A stretch of 15,239 nt of DNA, taken from assembly GCA_959020035.1 (NCBI GenBank), contig CAUEQX010000030.1, positions 1 to 15,239 on the forward strand, written 5' to 3'. Positions within the stretch are counted from its first letter, which is position 1; every line of letters begins with the position of its first letter. The DNA is from an uncultured Collinsella sp. (GTDB taxonomy: Bacteria > Actinomycetota > Coriobacteriia > Coriobacteriales > Coriobacteriaceae). The position numbers were made by a program, and so were the translations under genes. Below, piece after piece: positions 1-6,263 of this stretch. Under the pieces are notes generated by a model that saw only the letters and a program-made list of their open reading frames with translations, did no database searches and had not been told where the DNA came from.

Positions 1-266
1 GCCAGCGCTGCTTGCTTGTGGAGTTCAGAGCCCGTCCTTACGTTGAACGAGCCTTTAAAAGCCCGCTCGGGTTCCTTGCCCTTCTCGGCGCAAAACTCAA
101 GGTAATCGTCGATGGCGTCGTGGAAGCATTGCTCCACTTCTTCAGCTGTGGAGCCTTCAAATACGATTGCGTCCCTAATGCCGGCGACCATACCTGTTAG
201 CACATGCTGTTCGGCATCGAACTCGACTGGGGCGAAATAACCCTTGTATGCCAAAACGTTACTCAT
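1..266 (-). CDS. hicB: HicB-family antitoxin (partial, 3' end beyond window)
   Basis: Antitoxin of a type II toxin-antitoxin pair; HicB proteins bind and neutralise the HicA mRNA interferase and usually repress their own operon. The first 88 residues are present, beginning MSNVLAYKGYFAPVEFD. The N-terminal part (about residues 5-65) has the HicB pattern: a short beta strand, a central GIRDAIVFEGST segment, then an acidic helix EEVEQCFHDAIDDYLEFC. Near residue 73 a strand SFNVRTGSELHKQAAL begins that fits the start of an Arc-like ribbon-helix-helix DNA-binding domain, a common HicB C-terminus; the rest lies outside the window. The ATG overlaps the end of hicA by 8 bases, and a GGAGG box lies 5 bases upstream inside hicA, so the two are translationally coupled. 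Family assignment is firm; the DNA-binding domain is inferred from its first strand only. Confidence 0.9.
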   Translation of the reverse strand, partial: MSNVLAYKGYFAPVEFDAEQHVLTGMVAGIRDAIVFEGSTAEEVEQCFHDAIDDYLEFCAEKGKEPERAFKGSFNVRTGSELHKQAAL

Positions 267-522
267 GACTACCTCCGACATCTTGCAAAAATCGAACGAT
301 GTTTCGAATGGTCCCCGCTGTCAATTCGTCAGATGGATGTGGTGCGTGCATTACGAACATCCTGCCATCTGATGGTCTGTAGAAGTGAACGCGCGATCCG
401 GATGTCTTGCCTTTGTTGTCTATTTCAAAGCCATATGAAGCCATGGCTTTTAAAAAATCGGTATACCGATACGTCGAAGGGCAGCTAAGCAGTTGGGCGA
501 TGAGTTTATCGGTCCGAGTCAT
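259..522 (-). CDS. hicA: HicA-family toxin (mRNA interferase)
   Basis: An 87-residue HicA-like protein; the family has a dsRBD-like fold and cleaves mRNA. Visible family features are the helix with DFLKAMASYGFEIDNKGKTSGSR (residues about 24-46), the strand VHFYRPSDGRMFVMHAPHP, and the C-terminal helix beginning TAGTIRNIVRFL. In classical HicA the conserved motif is GSH, with a catalytic histidine; here it reads GSRVH, so the canonical histidine position is an arginine with a histidine two residues later. This variant occurs in some HicA relatives as I remember them, so the protein is not necessarily inactive. It precedes hicB in the usual toxin-first order. The ATG at 522 follows a GAGGCGGG purine stretch. 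A promoter and dyad lie immediately upstream. Confidence 0.88.
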   Translation of the reverse strand: MTRTDKLIAQLLSCPSTYRYTDFLKAMASYGFEIDNKGKTSGSRVHFYRPSDGRMFVMHAPHPSDELTAGTIRNIVRFLQDVGGSHE

Positions 523-537
523 CCCGCCTCACATTCT

Positions 538-574
538 GCAACTATATTCTAGTTGCAATTTAAGTCCGATGCAA
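538..574 (-). promoter_or_regulatory. hicAB promoter with overlapping dyad (candidate HicB operator)
   Basis: Reading the minus strand, TTGCAT (569-574) is followed by exactly 17 bases and then TAGAAT (546-551), a good sigma70-type promoter about 25 bases before the hicA start. A perfect 7-bp inverted repeat, GCAACTA / TAGTTGC with a 5-base spacer (538-556), covers the -10 box. This is where an autorepressing HicB or HicAB complex would be expected to bind. The sequence is seen directly; the operator role is inferred. Confidence 0.6.
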
Positions 575-619
575 GCATCCCTACTATAGAACATGTGTAC
601 GTATGGAACAAGTGTTCGA

Positions 620-656
620 ACCGCCACAAAGGTGCCTGTCCCCTTTGCGGTGGTTT
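620..656. repeat. Palindromic intergenic element, copy 1
   Basis: A hairpin with arms ACCGCCACAAAGG (620-632) and CCTTTGCGGTGGT (642-654) around a 9-base loop, with one mismatch and one G-T pair. It lies between divergent hicA and the zinc-ribbon gene, so it terminates no obvious gene, and it has only three T's after it. Its reverse complement closely matches the hairpin at 2421-2458, including the core GGGGACAGGC. It is therefore better seen as a repetitive palindrome than as a dedicated terminator. Confidence 0.6.
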
Positions 657-735
657 GGGCTGAATGTTGCGCAACAAGGGCTACGGCTTTGGGTTTACCT
701 TCATGGTGGAAGGAATGAACCGAAAGGAGCCCGCC

Positions 736-2409
736 ATGTTTTGTCGCTCGTGTGGTACGCCACTTGTCGACGAGGCCCTCTTCTGCCCCGTGTGCGGAGC
801 ACCCGTGGCGTCCGACCAGATTGCTGCCTCGCAACAGCCCGCTGCTCGATATCAGCCCCAGCCTGCCGCGCCCGCTCCTCAGCAATACGTGCCCGCGCAG
901 CAGCCCGTTCCGCGCAAGCGTTCCAAAAAGCCCCTCATCGCCCTCGCCGCGGCACTTGTCGTGGCGGCAGGTATCGGTGGCGGTGCGCTGTTCTACTTCA
1001 CCCAGATTGCGACCACCCCAATCGACGAGAAGACCTTCCCGGATAGCGGCATGCGCGCGCTTGTTTCGACCAAGTACGACACCAACGGCGACGGCCGCAT
1101 CTCGCGCGACGAAGCCAAGGCGGTGACATCGGTCGAGCTAGAGGGTGTCGCTTCGACGCAGGGTCTGGGCAAGACATTCCCCAATATCGTTACAGTGGAG
1201 TCCAGCGACGACAAACTCGCCAACCTGGACCTCTCGGGCTGCGGAGACCTTAAAACCGTCGAGCTTAACTCGGCGAGCAACGTCACCGTCGTTAACCTGG
1301 ACGGCTGCGACAACATCGAGAAGCTCGACCTTTCAAATGCCGAAGGCCTTAAAAGCATCGATCTTTCGGGCAAAAAGAAGCTCACCACGATCGCGCTGCC
1401 GCAGGATACGAAGGTTAGCGGCATTAAGGACACGCAGCTCGAGGAGTTGTGGCTGCCGGTGTACTACGAGGGTACCGACGAGGACGGTGTGCACGGCAGC
1501 ACGTATGAGATTGAGCGCGACGAGGACGGCTACGTTACGGGATATACGAGCAGCCTCAAACAGGGTGGTGGCATGGGCTACGACGTCGAGCACGACGAGT
1601 CGCATCGCATTTCGGAAATAGCGGAAGTTCGCTCAGGTGACTACGAAGATGAAAACATGTTCACGTACGACGCCGACGGAAACTTGACGCGTATCGATTG
1701 CGATGCCGCCATTGGTGATGCGTCGACCTCCACGACGTTTACCTACGATGCAGACGGAAACCTGACCAACAAGACGACCCACGCAGGCTACGGCGAGAGT
1801 GCGAGTACGTATGTCTACCAGGGCGGCAACCTGGTGTCCGACACCGAGACCGGTCCGGGCAATCCTCGCACGGTCGTCTATTCGTACGGATACGACAACG
1901 GCCGCGTGACATCCTTTACGACGGACTGCCAGGGTGACACCGTGGGCACGAGGTGGACGCTCACGCTCAACTACGAGTACGACAAGGACGGCAATATTAC
2001 GCGTATCTCGCCCGTGACTTATGATACACACGGCAACGATTACGGTTCTCTGAGTTCATTTTCCACGGTTAATTACTCGTATAGTGGCGGCAAGCTCGAC
2101 CGGATCGATTCCACGCGCGACGGGCATGCGGAGTTCTATTACGACGAGCACGGCAATCTGACGGCGGTCGATGAGTATGCCGATGGCGGTTCGGATTACG
2201 AGTTTGAGTTTGAGCACGAGATCGAGTACCAGCGGTACTTCTGCAATAAGAGCGAGAAGAATAAGCCGGAGGAGTGGATCCGCCTGGATTCGAAATACGA
2301 CGTCTGCAACGGCAGCTGGGTCAACACCTCATCGTCTCGCAAAGAGCGCTTTGTGAGTCTGTATCAGCTCAATCCGCTGAAGGCGCAACTCGATCCGTTC
2401 CACAAGTAA
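736..2409 (+). CDS. Zinc-ribbon, membrane-anchored protein with EF-hand, leucine-rich and YD (RHS-like) repeats
   Basis: A 557-residue mosaic protein of unknown function. It starts with a zinc ribbon (Cys3, Cys6, Cys17, Cys20), followed by a Pro/Gln/Ala-rich linker (31-60), a basic stop KRSKK and one transmembrane helix (about 66-91). After the membrane comes a canonical EF-hand loop (D115, N117, D119, G120, I122, E126), then leucine-rich repeats built on NLDLSGCGDLKTVEL-type units (about 160-225). The C-terminal half carries at least four YD repeats of the form YDADGNLT (about 320-490), like those in RHS proteins. The topology suggests a cytoplasmic zinc ribbon with the repeats outside the membrane, binding calcium and perhaps a surface ligand. 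The start at 736 is chosen for its AAAGGAG box and because the zinc ribbon begins there; in-frame upstream starts from 664 lack this. No RHS toxin core or cleavage module is visible. Domain calls are from motifs; the role is unknown. Confidence 0.85.
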   Translation: MFCRSCGTPLVDEALFCPVCGAPVASDQIAASQQPAARYQPQPAAPAPQQYVPAQQPVPRKRSKKPLIALAAALVVAAGIGGGALFYFTQIATTPIDEKTFPDSGMRALVSTKYDTNGDGRISRDEAKAVTSVELEGVASTQGLGKTFPNIVTVESSDDKLANLDLSGCGDLKTVELNSASNVTVVNLDGCDNIEKLDLSNAEGLKSIDLSGKKKLTTIALPQDTKVSGIKDTQLEELWLPVYYEGTDEDGVHGSTYEIERDEDGYVTGYTSSLKQGGGMGYDVEHDESHRISEIAEVRSGDYEDENMFTYDADGNLTRIDCDAAIGDASTSTTFTYDADGNLTNKTTHAGYGESASTYVYQGGNLVSDTETGPGNPRTVVYSYGYDNGRVTSFTTDCQGDTVGTRWTLTLNYEYDKDGNITRISPVTYDTHGNDYGSLSSFSTVNYSYSGGKLDRIDSTRDGHAEFYYDEHGNLTAVDEYADGGSDYEFEFEHEIEYQRYFCNKSEKNKPEEWIRLDSKYDVCNGSWVNTSSSRKERFVSLYQLNPLKAQLDPFHK

Positions 2410-2420
2410 CGACCAGCCGC

Positions 2421-2460
2421 AAACCACCACGAAGGGGACAGGCGCCTTTGGGTGGTTTTT
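2421..2460 (+). terminator. Terminator of the zinc-ribbon gene, palindromic element copy 2
   Basis: It begins 11 bases after the stop codon. The arms AAACCACC (2421-2428) and GGTGGTTT (2451-2458) pair, with a further AAGG/CCTT inner pairing, and the hairpin runs into five T's, so it should act as an intrinsic terminator. The core GAAGGGGACAGGC is shared, in inverted orientation, with the element at 620-656. Confidence 0.7.
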
Positions 2461-2485
2461 GCTGAAGGGCGGGTGTCTGCGACGG

Positions 2486-2548
2486 TTTGTCTCGATCTGT
2501 AACAGTAACTCGGCATAAATGGGCCTAGCTGTTACAGATCGAGACAAA
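2486..2548. repeat. Perfect 20-bp inverted repeat (palindromic element 1)
   Basis: The arm at 2486-2505 (TTTGTCTCGATCTGTAACAG) is matched perfectly in inverse by 2529-2548, around a 23-base loop. It lies between two convergent genes, with A/T residues at both outer ends, so it could be a bidirectional terminator. The same arm recurs in the neighbouring element at 2570-2626, which makes a repetitive palindrome more likely than a single-use hairpin. Confidence 0.75.
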
Positions 2549-2569
2549 GGGTCGGTGCCATTAGTAAAC

Positions 2570-2626
2570 GTCTCGATCTGTAACATCTGGAGCCGATATT
2601 CGCGTCTAGATGTTACAGATTGAGGC
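2570..2626. repeat. Second inverted repeat of the same family (palindromic element 2)
   Basis: Arms GTCTCGATCTGTAACATCT (2570-2588) and its inverse at 2608-2626 pair over 19 positions with two differences, around a 19-base loop of unrelated sequence. The arms share TCTCGATCTGTAACA with the element 22 bases upstream. The loops differ between the two copies, so the arms are what is conserved. It ends 25 bases from the stop of the M16 peptidase gene and may terminate it. Confidence 0.7.
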
Positions 2627-2650
2627 AAATCGTCCGGGGGCGCGGTGAGG

Positions 2651-5600
2651 TTAGCCCATCAGGTCGATGACGTTAAAGCCGGCGTTGCTCTTGGCGATGA
2701 CGTCGCGGCCGCCAAAGACGCAGGTGGGCGACGCGGCCGCGATGCGCGTCACATCGGCGCCGAGCGAGCGCAGCTCATCAGGCGTTGCGGCGAGCATCTG
2801 GGCGCGGCGCTCCTCACGTGCATGCGGATCGAGCCCGGCCAGGTAGGTCGTGTTGTGGCGCTTGGTGAGCGCATAGGGCTTCACCGGCGCATCTATGCTG
2901 CTCACGCAGCTCACGATAAAGCCCTCAAAGGCGGCCTCGTCAGGTTCAAAGCTGCCGAGCCATTCGCCTGCGCGCGCCACGCGCTCAATCGAGGGGTCGA
3001 TTGCCGGGTCGCGGTAGGTGTAGAACGCCGCCTGACGCTCGCCGGCTGCGCGGAATCCGCAGCCGTACGCACCGCCCTTCACGCGGATCTCGTTCCACAG
3101 GTAGTCGTAGGAGAGCGCGTTGGCGGCAACCGCCCAGGCGCCCGTCACGTCGAGCCCCAAGCGACGCGGGTCGCACGCGCTTGCCGCAAAGCAGATGTCG
3201 CTGGGGATGACAAAAGCCTCGTGGCGGTCGCGCGGCGTCGGCACCACGAGCGCGTCGCGGCCGGCATCGGCGCCGTCGCCAGCATCCAACCCCAGGTCGC
3301 CCGCGGCGGCCCAGTACGCGTTAAAGTCCTCATCGCTGCCGGTAAAGCTCGCCAGGCAGCCGTCGGCCACAAAGATGCGGCCTGCCAGCTCGGCAAGCTT
3401 GGCACGCAGGCCGTCCAGGCGCTCGTCAAAGTGGTCGAGCAGATCGCGCAGGAACAGATAGAAATCCACGCCCGAAAGCTGTTCGCGCACCACGGCCGAA
3501 GGCGAGCTGTAGCTCATCGCACGACCGAGCGCCGCCGAGTGACCGTTGTTGATGAAGCCCTGCTCAAGCCCAATGCGAATCTGTGTGAGCACGTCGCGTA
3601 CGCGGTCGGCATCGGCATCGAGCAATAGCGTGCTCGACCACACCTCGCGCGGCAGGCTTGCCAGCGCATCGATCTTCTCGGACAGGGCGCCGGCGCTCAC
3701 CAGCAGGTAGGGGCGCACGCCGTCCACGTCGGGCTGGGTCATGACCTCGGTCGTAAAGCTCAAAAAGCCCAGCTTGCCGGCGAGCAAGTTGTCGAGCTCC
3801 TCGGCCGAGTGCTCGCTCGTGGGCAGCTGTTTGAGCAGGCGGCAGAGCAGCGTCACATAGGGCAGCTCCTCAAACGCGACGCAGCTCAGGTCGAAATACT
3901 GCATGGCGTAGGCCAAACGGTTGGTGGGGATGCCGTGGCGCAGACAGGGGATGGGCGCGGTCGTGTCCACGACCAGCGGCGGCTCGGGGCGCACCTCGCC
4001 AATGTCGGACACGCGTAGGCGCGGCAGCGTGGCCTTGGCCTCGGGTGTGTCCTCTGCCTCCTGCGCGGCACGCAGCGCGGCCGTGCGCTCGACCACATCG
4101 GCCAGCTCGGCATCGGTCATGGCGTCGCGCTTGGCTGCCAGCTCGGCGGCCTCGGCACCCTCCGAGCCCTCGGCGGCGTCCACCGGCACCAGCTCGACCA
4201 GCGCCATGTGGTCGTTTTCCAGCACCAGTTCGCGCAGCAGGTCCTCAAAGTAGCTGCCGTCCAGCTCGCCACGCAGCTCCTCGTACACCGGGCCGTACTT
4301 GAGTGCCAGCGTCGCGGCGTCGTCATCGTAGAGCCAGGTGCTCAGCGCGTCGCATGCAATGGCCACGCCGTCGGCGATACCGTAGTCGCGCTGGCGCAGA
4401 TCGTATTCGTTGCTGCTGATGATAGCTTCCAGGCGCTCGCGCGGAACGCCGTGTTCGCACAGGTCGCGGCAGGCGTCCTGGAACACGCGACGCAGCTCGC
4501 GCGCCACGCCGGGCTGCGCGTTTTGCAGCATGATGAGCTCGTAGGGCTGCAGACTCTCTGCTGCGGTGTAGCTCACCACGTTGCCGCCCAGGCCGGCGGC
4601 CAGAATGGCCTTCTTAACCGGCGCTTCGTTGGAGCCCAGCAGCGCTTCGAACAGGATATCCGCCGCGATCGTGCGCTTGCGGTCGAGCGCGCTGCCCAGC
4701 ACCAGGCCCAGGCCCACTAGGGCGTTCTCGGGCGTGGTGGCCATCTCGACGCGCTTGTACTCGCAGGTCACGGGCGCCTGCACGCCCAGCGGATTGGGCG
4801 CCAGCGTGGACGGGTCCTCGCCGGCGGCGACGGCTGCGTCCATGCGGCGGCTCGCGGCACTCGGCTGCGACAGATAGCGCTCGTCCAAAAAGGCCAGTGC
4901 GCGGTTCACGTCCAGGTCGCCGTAGAGCGTGATGTAGGAGTTGGAAGGGTTGTAGTGGCGCGCGTGCGTGTCCAGGAACTGCTCGTAGGTGAGCGCGGGA
5001 ATCGCGCGCGGGTCGCCGCCGCTCTCGTGCGCATAGGCGGTGTCGGGATAGAGCGCGGCGTTGACGGCATCGTCCAGCACACTCATGGGGTCGGACAACG
5101 CGCCCTTCATCTCGTTGAACACCACGCCGTTATAGCGCAGCGTGCCCTCGCGCAGGCTCGCGAAGCTGCCGTCGCCCTCGCCCTCGGCGCCCTCTGGCAG
5201 GTCCAACTCGTAGTGCCAGCCCTCCTGCTCAAAAATGGTGGGTTTGGTGTAGATGGCCGGGTTGAACACAGCGTCCAGGTACACGTCCATTAGGTTGTAC
5301 AGATCCTGCTCGTTGGTGGTGGCAACGGGGTAGATGGTCTTGTCGGGGTAGGTCATGGCGTTGAGGAACGTCTGCATGGAGCTCTTGATCAGGTCGACAA
5401 ACGGCTCCTTGACGGGGAACTTAGCCGACCCGCACAGCACCGAGTGCTCAAGAATATGGAATACGCCGGTGGAATCGGCCGGCGGCGTCTTAAAGCCAAT
5501 GGCAAAGGCCTTGTTCTCGTCGTCGCACGCCAGGTACAGCAGGCGAGCGCCCGAGGCGGTGTGGCGCAGCACGTAAGCGTCCGAGTCGAGCTCGGGCACG

Positions 5601-5695
5601 GTCTCGCGGCGCTCGACGGCAAAGCCGTGACAGGTGGTGCCGGGCACCAGCAGCGCGGAGGCAACGGCGCGCGGGTCGGTTGAGGTGGTGGGCAT
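2651..5695 (-). CDS. M16C-family zinc metallopeptidase (presequence protease/insulinase-like)
   Basis: A 1014-residue peptidase of the PreP-like M16C family; these enzymes enclose short unfolded peptides in a two-bowl chamber and degrade them. The inverted zinc motif HILEH is at residues 80-84 (His80 and His84 as ligands, Glu83 catalytic), and the third ligand is probably Glu195 in VVFNEMKGAL. Family blocks SVLCGS, EPFVDLIKSSMQTFLNAMTYPDKT and NLMDVYLDAVF follow. The C-terminal lobe keeps the VKGGAYGCGF segment (about residue 874) that helps form the substrate site. Length fits the roughly 1000-residue family. No signal peptide is visible, so it is probably cytoplasmic. The start is set at 5695, where an AAAGGAG box lies 7 bases upstream; an open frame continues to 5902 but runs through repeats. 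It is transcribed alone. Family call is strong; the substrate is unknown. Confidence 0.95.
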   Translation of the reverse strand: MPTTSTDPRAVASALLVPGTTCHGFAVERRETVPELDSDAYVLRHTASGARLLYLACDDENKAFAIGFKTPPADSTGVFHILEHSVLCGSAKFPVKEPFVDLIKSSMQTFLNAMTYPDKTIYPVATTNEQDLYNLMDVYLDAVFNPAIYTKPTIFEQEGWHYELDLPEGAEGEGDGSFASLREGTLRYNGVVFNEMKGALSDPMSVLDDAVNAALYPDTAYAHESGGDPRAIPALTYEQFLDTHARHYNPSNSYITLYGDLDVNRALAFLDERYLSQPSAASRRMDAAVAAGEDPSTLAPNPLGVQAPVTCEYKRVEMATTPENALVGLGLVLGSALDRKRTIAADILFEALLGSNEAPVKKAILAAGLGGNVVSYTAAESLQPYELIMLQNAQPGVARELRRVFQDACRDLCEHGVPRERLEAIISSNEYDLRQRDYGIADGVAIACDALSTWLYDDDAATLALKYGPVYEELRGELDGSYFEDLLRELVLENDHMALVELVPVDAAEGSEGAEAAELAAKRDAMTDAELADVVERTAALRAAQEAEDTPEAKATLPRLRVSDIGEVRPEPPLVVDTTAPIPCLRHGIPTNRLAYAMQYFDLSCVAFEELPYVTLLCRLLKQLPTSEHSAEELDNLLAGKLGFLSFTTEVMTQPDVDGVRPYLLVSAGALSEKIDALASLPREVWSSTLLLDADADRVRDVLTQIRIGLEQGFINNGHSAALGRAMSYSSPSAVVREQLSGVDFYLFLRDLLDHFDERLDGLRAKLAELAGRIFVADGCLASFTGSDEDFNAYWAAAGDLGLDAGDGADAGRDALVVPTPRDRHEAFVIPSDICFAASACDPRRLGLDVTGAWAVAANALSYDYLWNEIRVKGGAYGCGFRAAGERQAAFYTYRDPAIDPSIERVARAGEWLGSFEPDEAAFEGFIVSCVSSIDAPVKPYALTKRHNTTYLAGLDPHAREERRAQMLAATPDELRSLGADVTRIAAASPTCVFGGRDVIAKSNAGFNVIDLMG

Positions 5696-5747
5696 ATGCA
5701 GTCTCCTTTGACGCCCCATCGGGGGCGAATCGAGTCGAATCCTCGAG

Positions 5748-5753
5748 AGTATA
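5748..5753 (-). promoter_or_regulatory. Candidate -10 box for the M16 peptidase gene
   Basis: On the minus strand TATACT lies about 52 bases before the peptidase start codon. No convincing -35 box is present at 16-18 bases spacing, so the assignment rests on the -10 match and position alone. Confidence 0.35.
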
Positions 5754-5830
5754 CCCATATGGGGCCGCGACCCTGCGGCGAACTGAAGACGATGCCAACG
5801 GATTGGGTAAAGGCCCCGCGTGCCCGCCGC

Positions 5831-5955
5831 GCGAGCGTGGAAACTTGGACGCCTATCGAATGAGAGTGGTTTTTCGGACGGAATCAGCCTCAAAACGCCC
5901 AAAAGCCGTCCAAATATCCACCCTCATTTCCCGACCGTCCAAAATCCACGCTCAT
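5831..5955. repeat. Cluster of four degenerate 22-bp units in dyad arrangement
   Basis: Units of the type ATGAGnGTGGnTTTTnGGACGG occur at 5860-5881 (plus strand), 5906-5927 and 5935-5955 (both inverted), with a weaker plus-strand unit at 5831-5852. The first and second match 18 of 22 positions as an inverted repeat around a 24-base loop and could form a long hairpin; the third could compete for the same partner. No reading frame with a ribosome site runs through it. This is probably a repetitive element or terminator-like structure; its function is not known. Confidence 0.55.
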
Positions 5956-5968
5956 CCGCCGCCCGCAC

Positions 5969-6042
5969 ATCTCTCATCTCTCATTCGTCACGAATACGAG
6001 AGATAGCAGAAAGACGAGAGATAAATATGAGAGATAACTGAG
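5969..6042. repeat. GAGAGATA array, copy A
   Basis: Three direct GAGAGATA boxes at 5998, 6016 and 6029 (spacing 18 then 13 bases) follow two inverted ATCTCTC boxes at 5969 and 5976. The second inverted box and the first direct box form a 12-bp dyad with a 2-base bulge, centred on ATTCG-TCA-CGAAT. The 47 bases 5996-6042 recur at 6160-6206 with 42 identities. It lies upstream of the candidate promoter at 6083-6111, where a regulator could bind. Confidence 0.75.
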
Positions 6043-6082
6043 CAGTAAAGAGACAGCAATCATGGTATTATCTCAATATCGA

Positions 6083-6111
6083 TTGTTCTACCAGCAAAAA
6101 CATGTTTATAT
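6083..6111 (+). promoter_or_regulatory. Candidate promoter of the AlbA_2 gene
   Basis: TTGTTC (6083-6088), 17 bases, then TTATAT (6106-6111). This AT-rich stretch is in the gap between the two GAGAGATA arrays, which fits control by a factor bound on both sides. The start codon is about 150 bases further on, leaving a leader that contains array copy B. Matches to consensus are moderate. Confidence 0.4.
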
Positions 6112-6137
6112 GAAACAGATGGCAGACATCTTATCTT

Positions 6138-6206
6138 TTATCTCTCACTCATCTCTAATATGAGAGATAACAGAAAGATGAGAGATAATTACGAGAGATA
6201 ACTGAG
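6138..6206. repeat. GAGAGATA array, copy B
   Basis: Direct boxes at 6162, 6180 and 6193 keep exactly the 18- and 13-base spacing of copy A. Inverted boxes lie at 6139 (TATCTCTC) and, imperfectly, at 6150. TTATCTCTC (6138-6146) and GAGAGATAA (6162-6170) form a perfect 9-bp inverted repeat with a 15-base gap. This copy is probably transcribed as leader of the AlbA_2 gene, so it could act as a DNA roadblock site or as an RNA structure. Confidence 0.75.
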
Positions 6207-6263
6207 AGACGAAGGAAATCCATTCGCGGCATTCTTCGCAGAACCGAGCGAAAGGACGTGCAG

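Noticed and set aside
529..885. A 118-codon minus-strand open frame over the start of the zinc-ribbon gene
   Set aside because: It overlaps the hicA promoter and the palindromic element, and its sequence shows no domain.
2645..3628. A 327-codon open frame on the plus strand
   Set aside because: It lies antisense inside the M16 peptidase gene, has arginine/alanine-rich composition typical of the complement of GC-rich coding DNA, and lacks a ribosome site.
5696..5902. N-terminal extension of the M16 peptidase
   Set aside because: The frame stays open but crosses the promoter-like TATACT and repeat units, while a strong AAAGGAG box supports the start at 5695.
5969..6206. A CRISPR array
   Set aside because: The short boxes have 10-base or smaller gaps with no unique spacers of CRISPR length; they are regulatory-type repeats.
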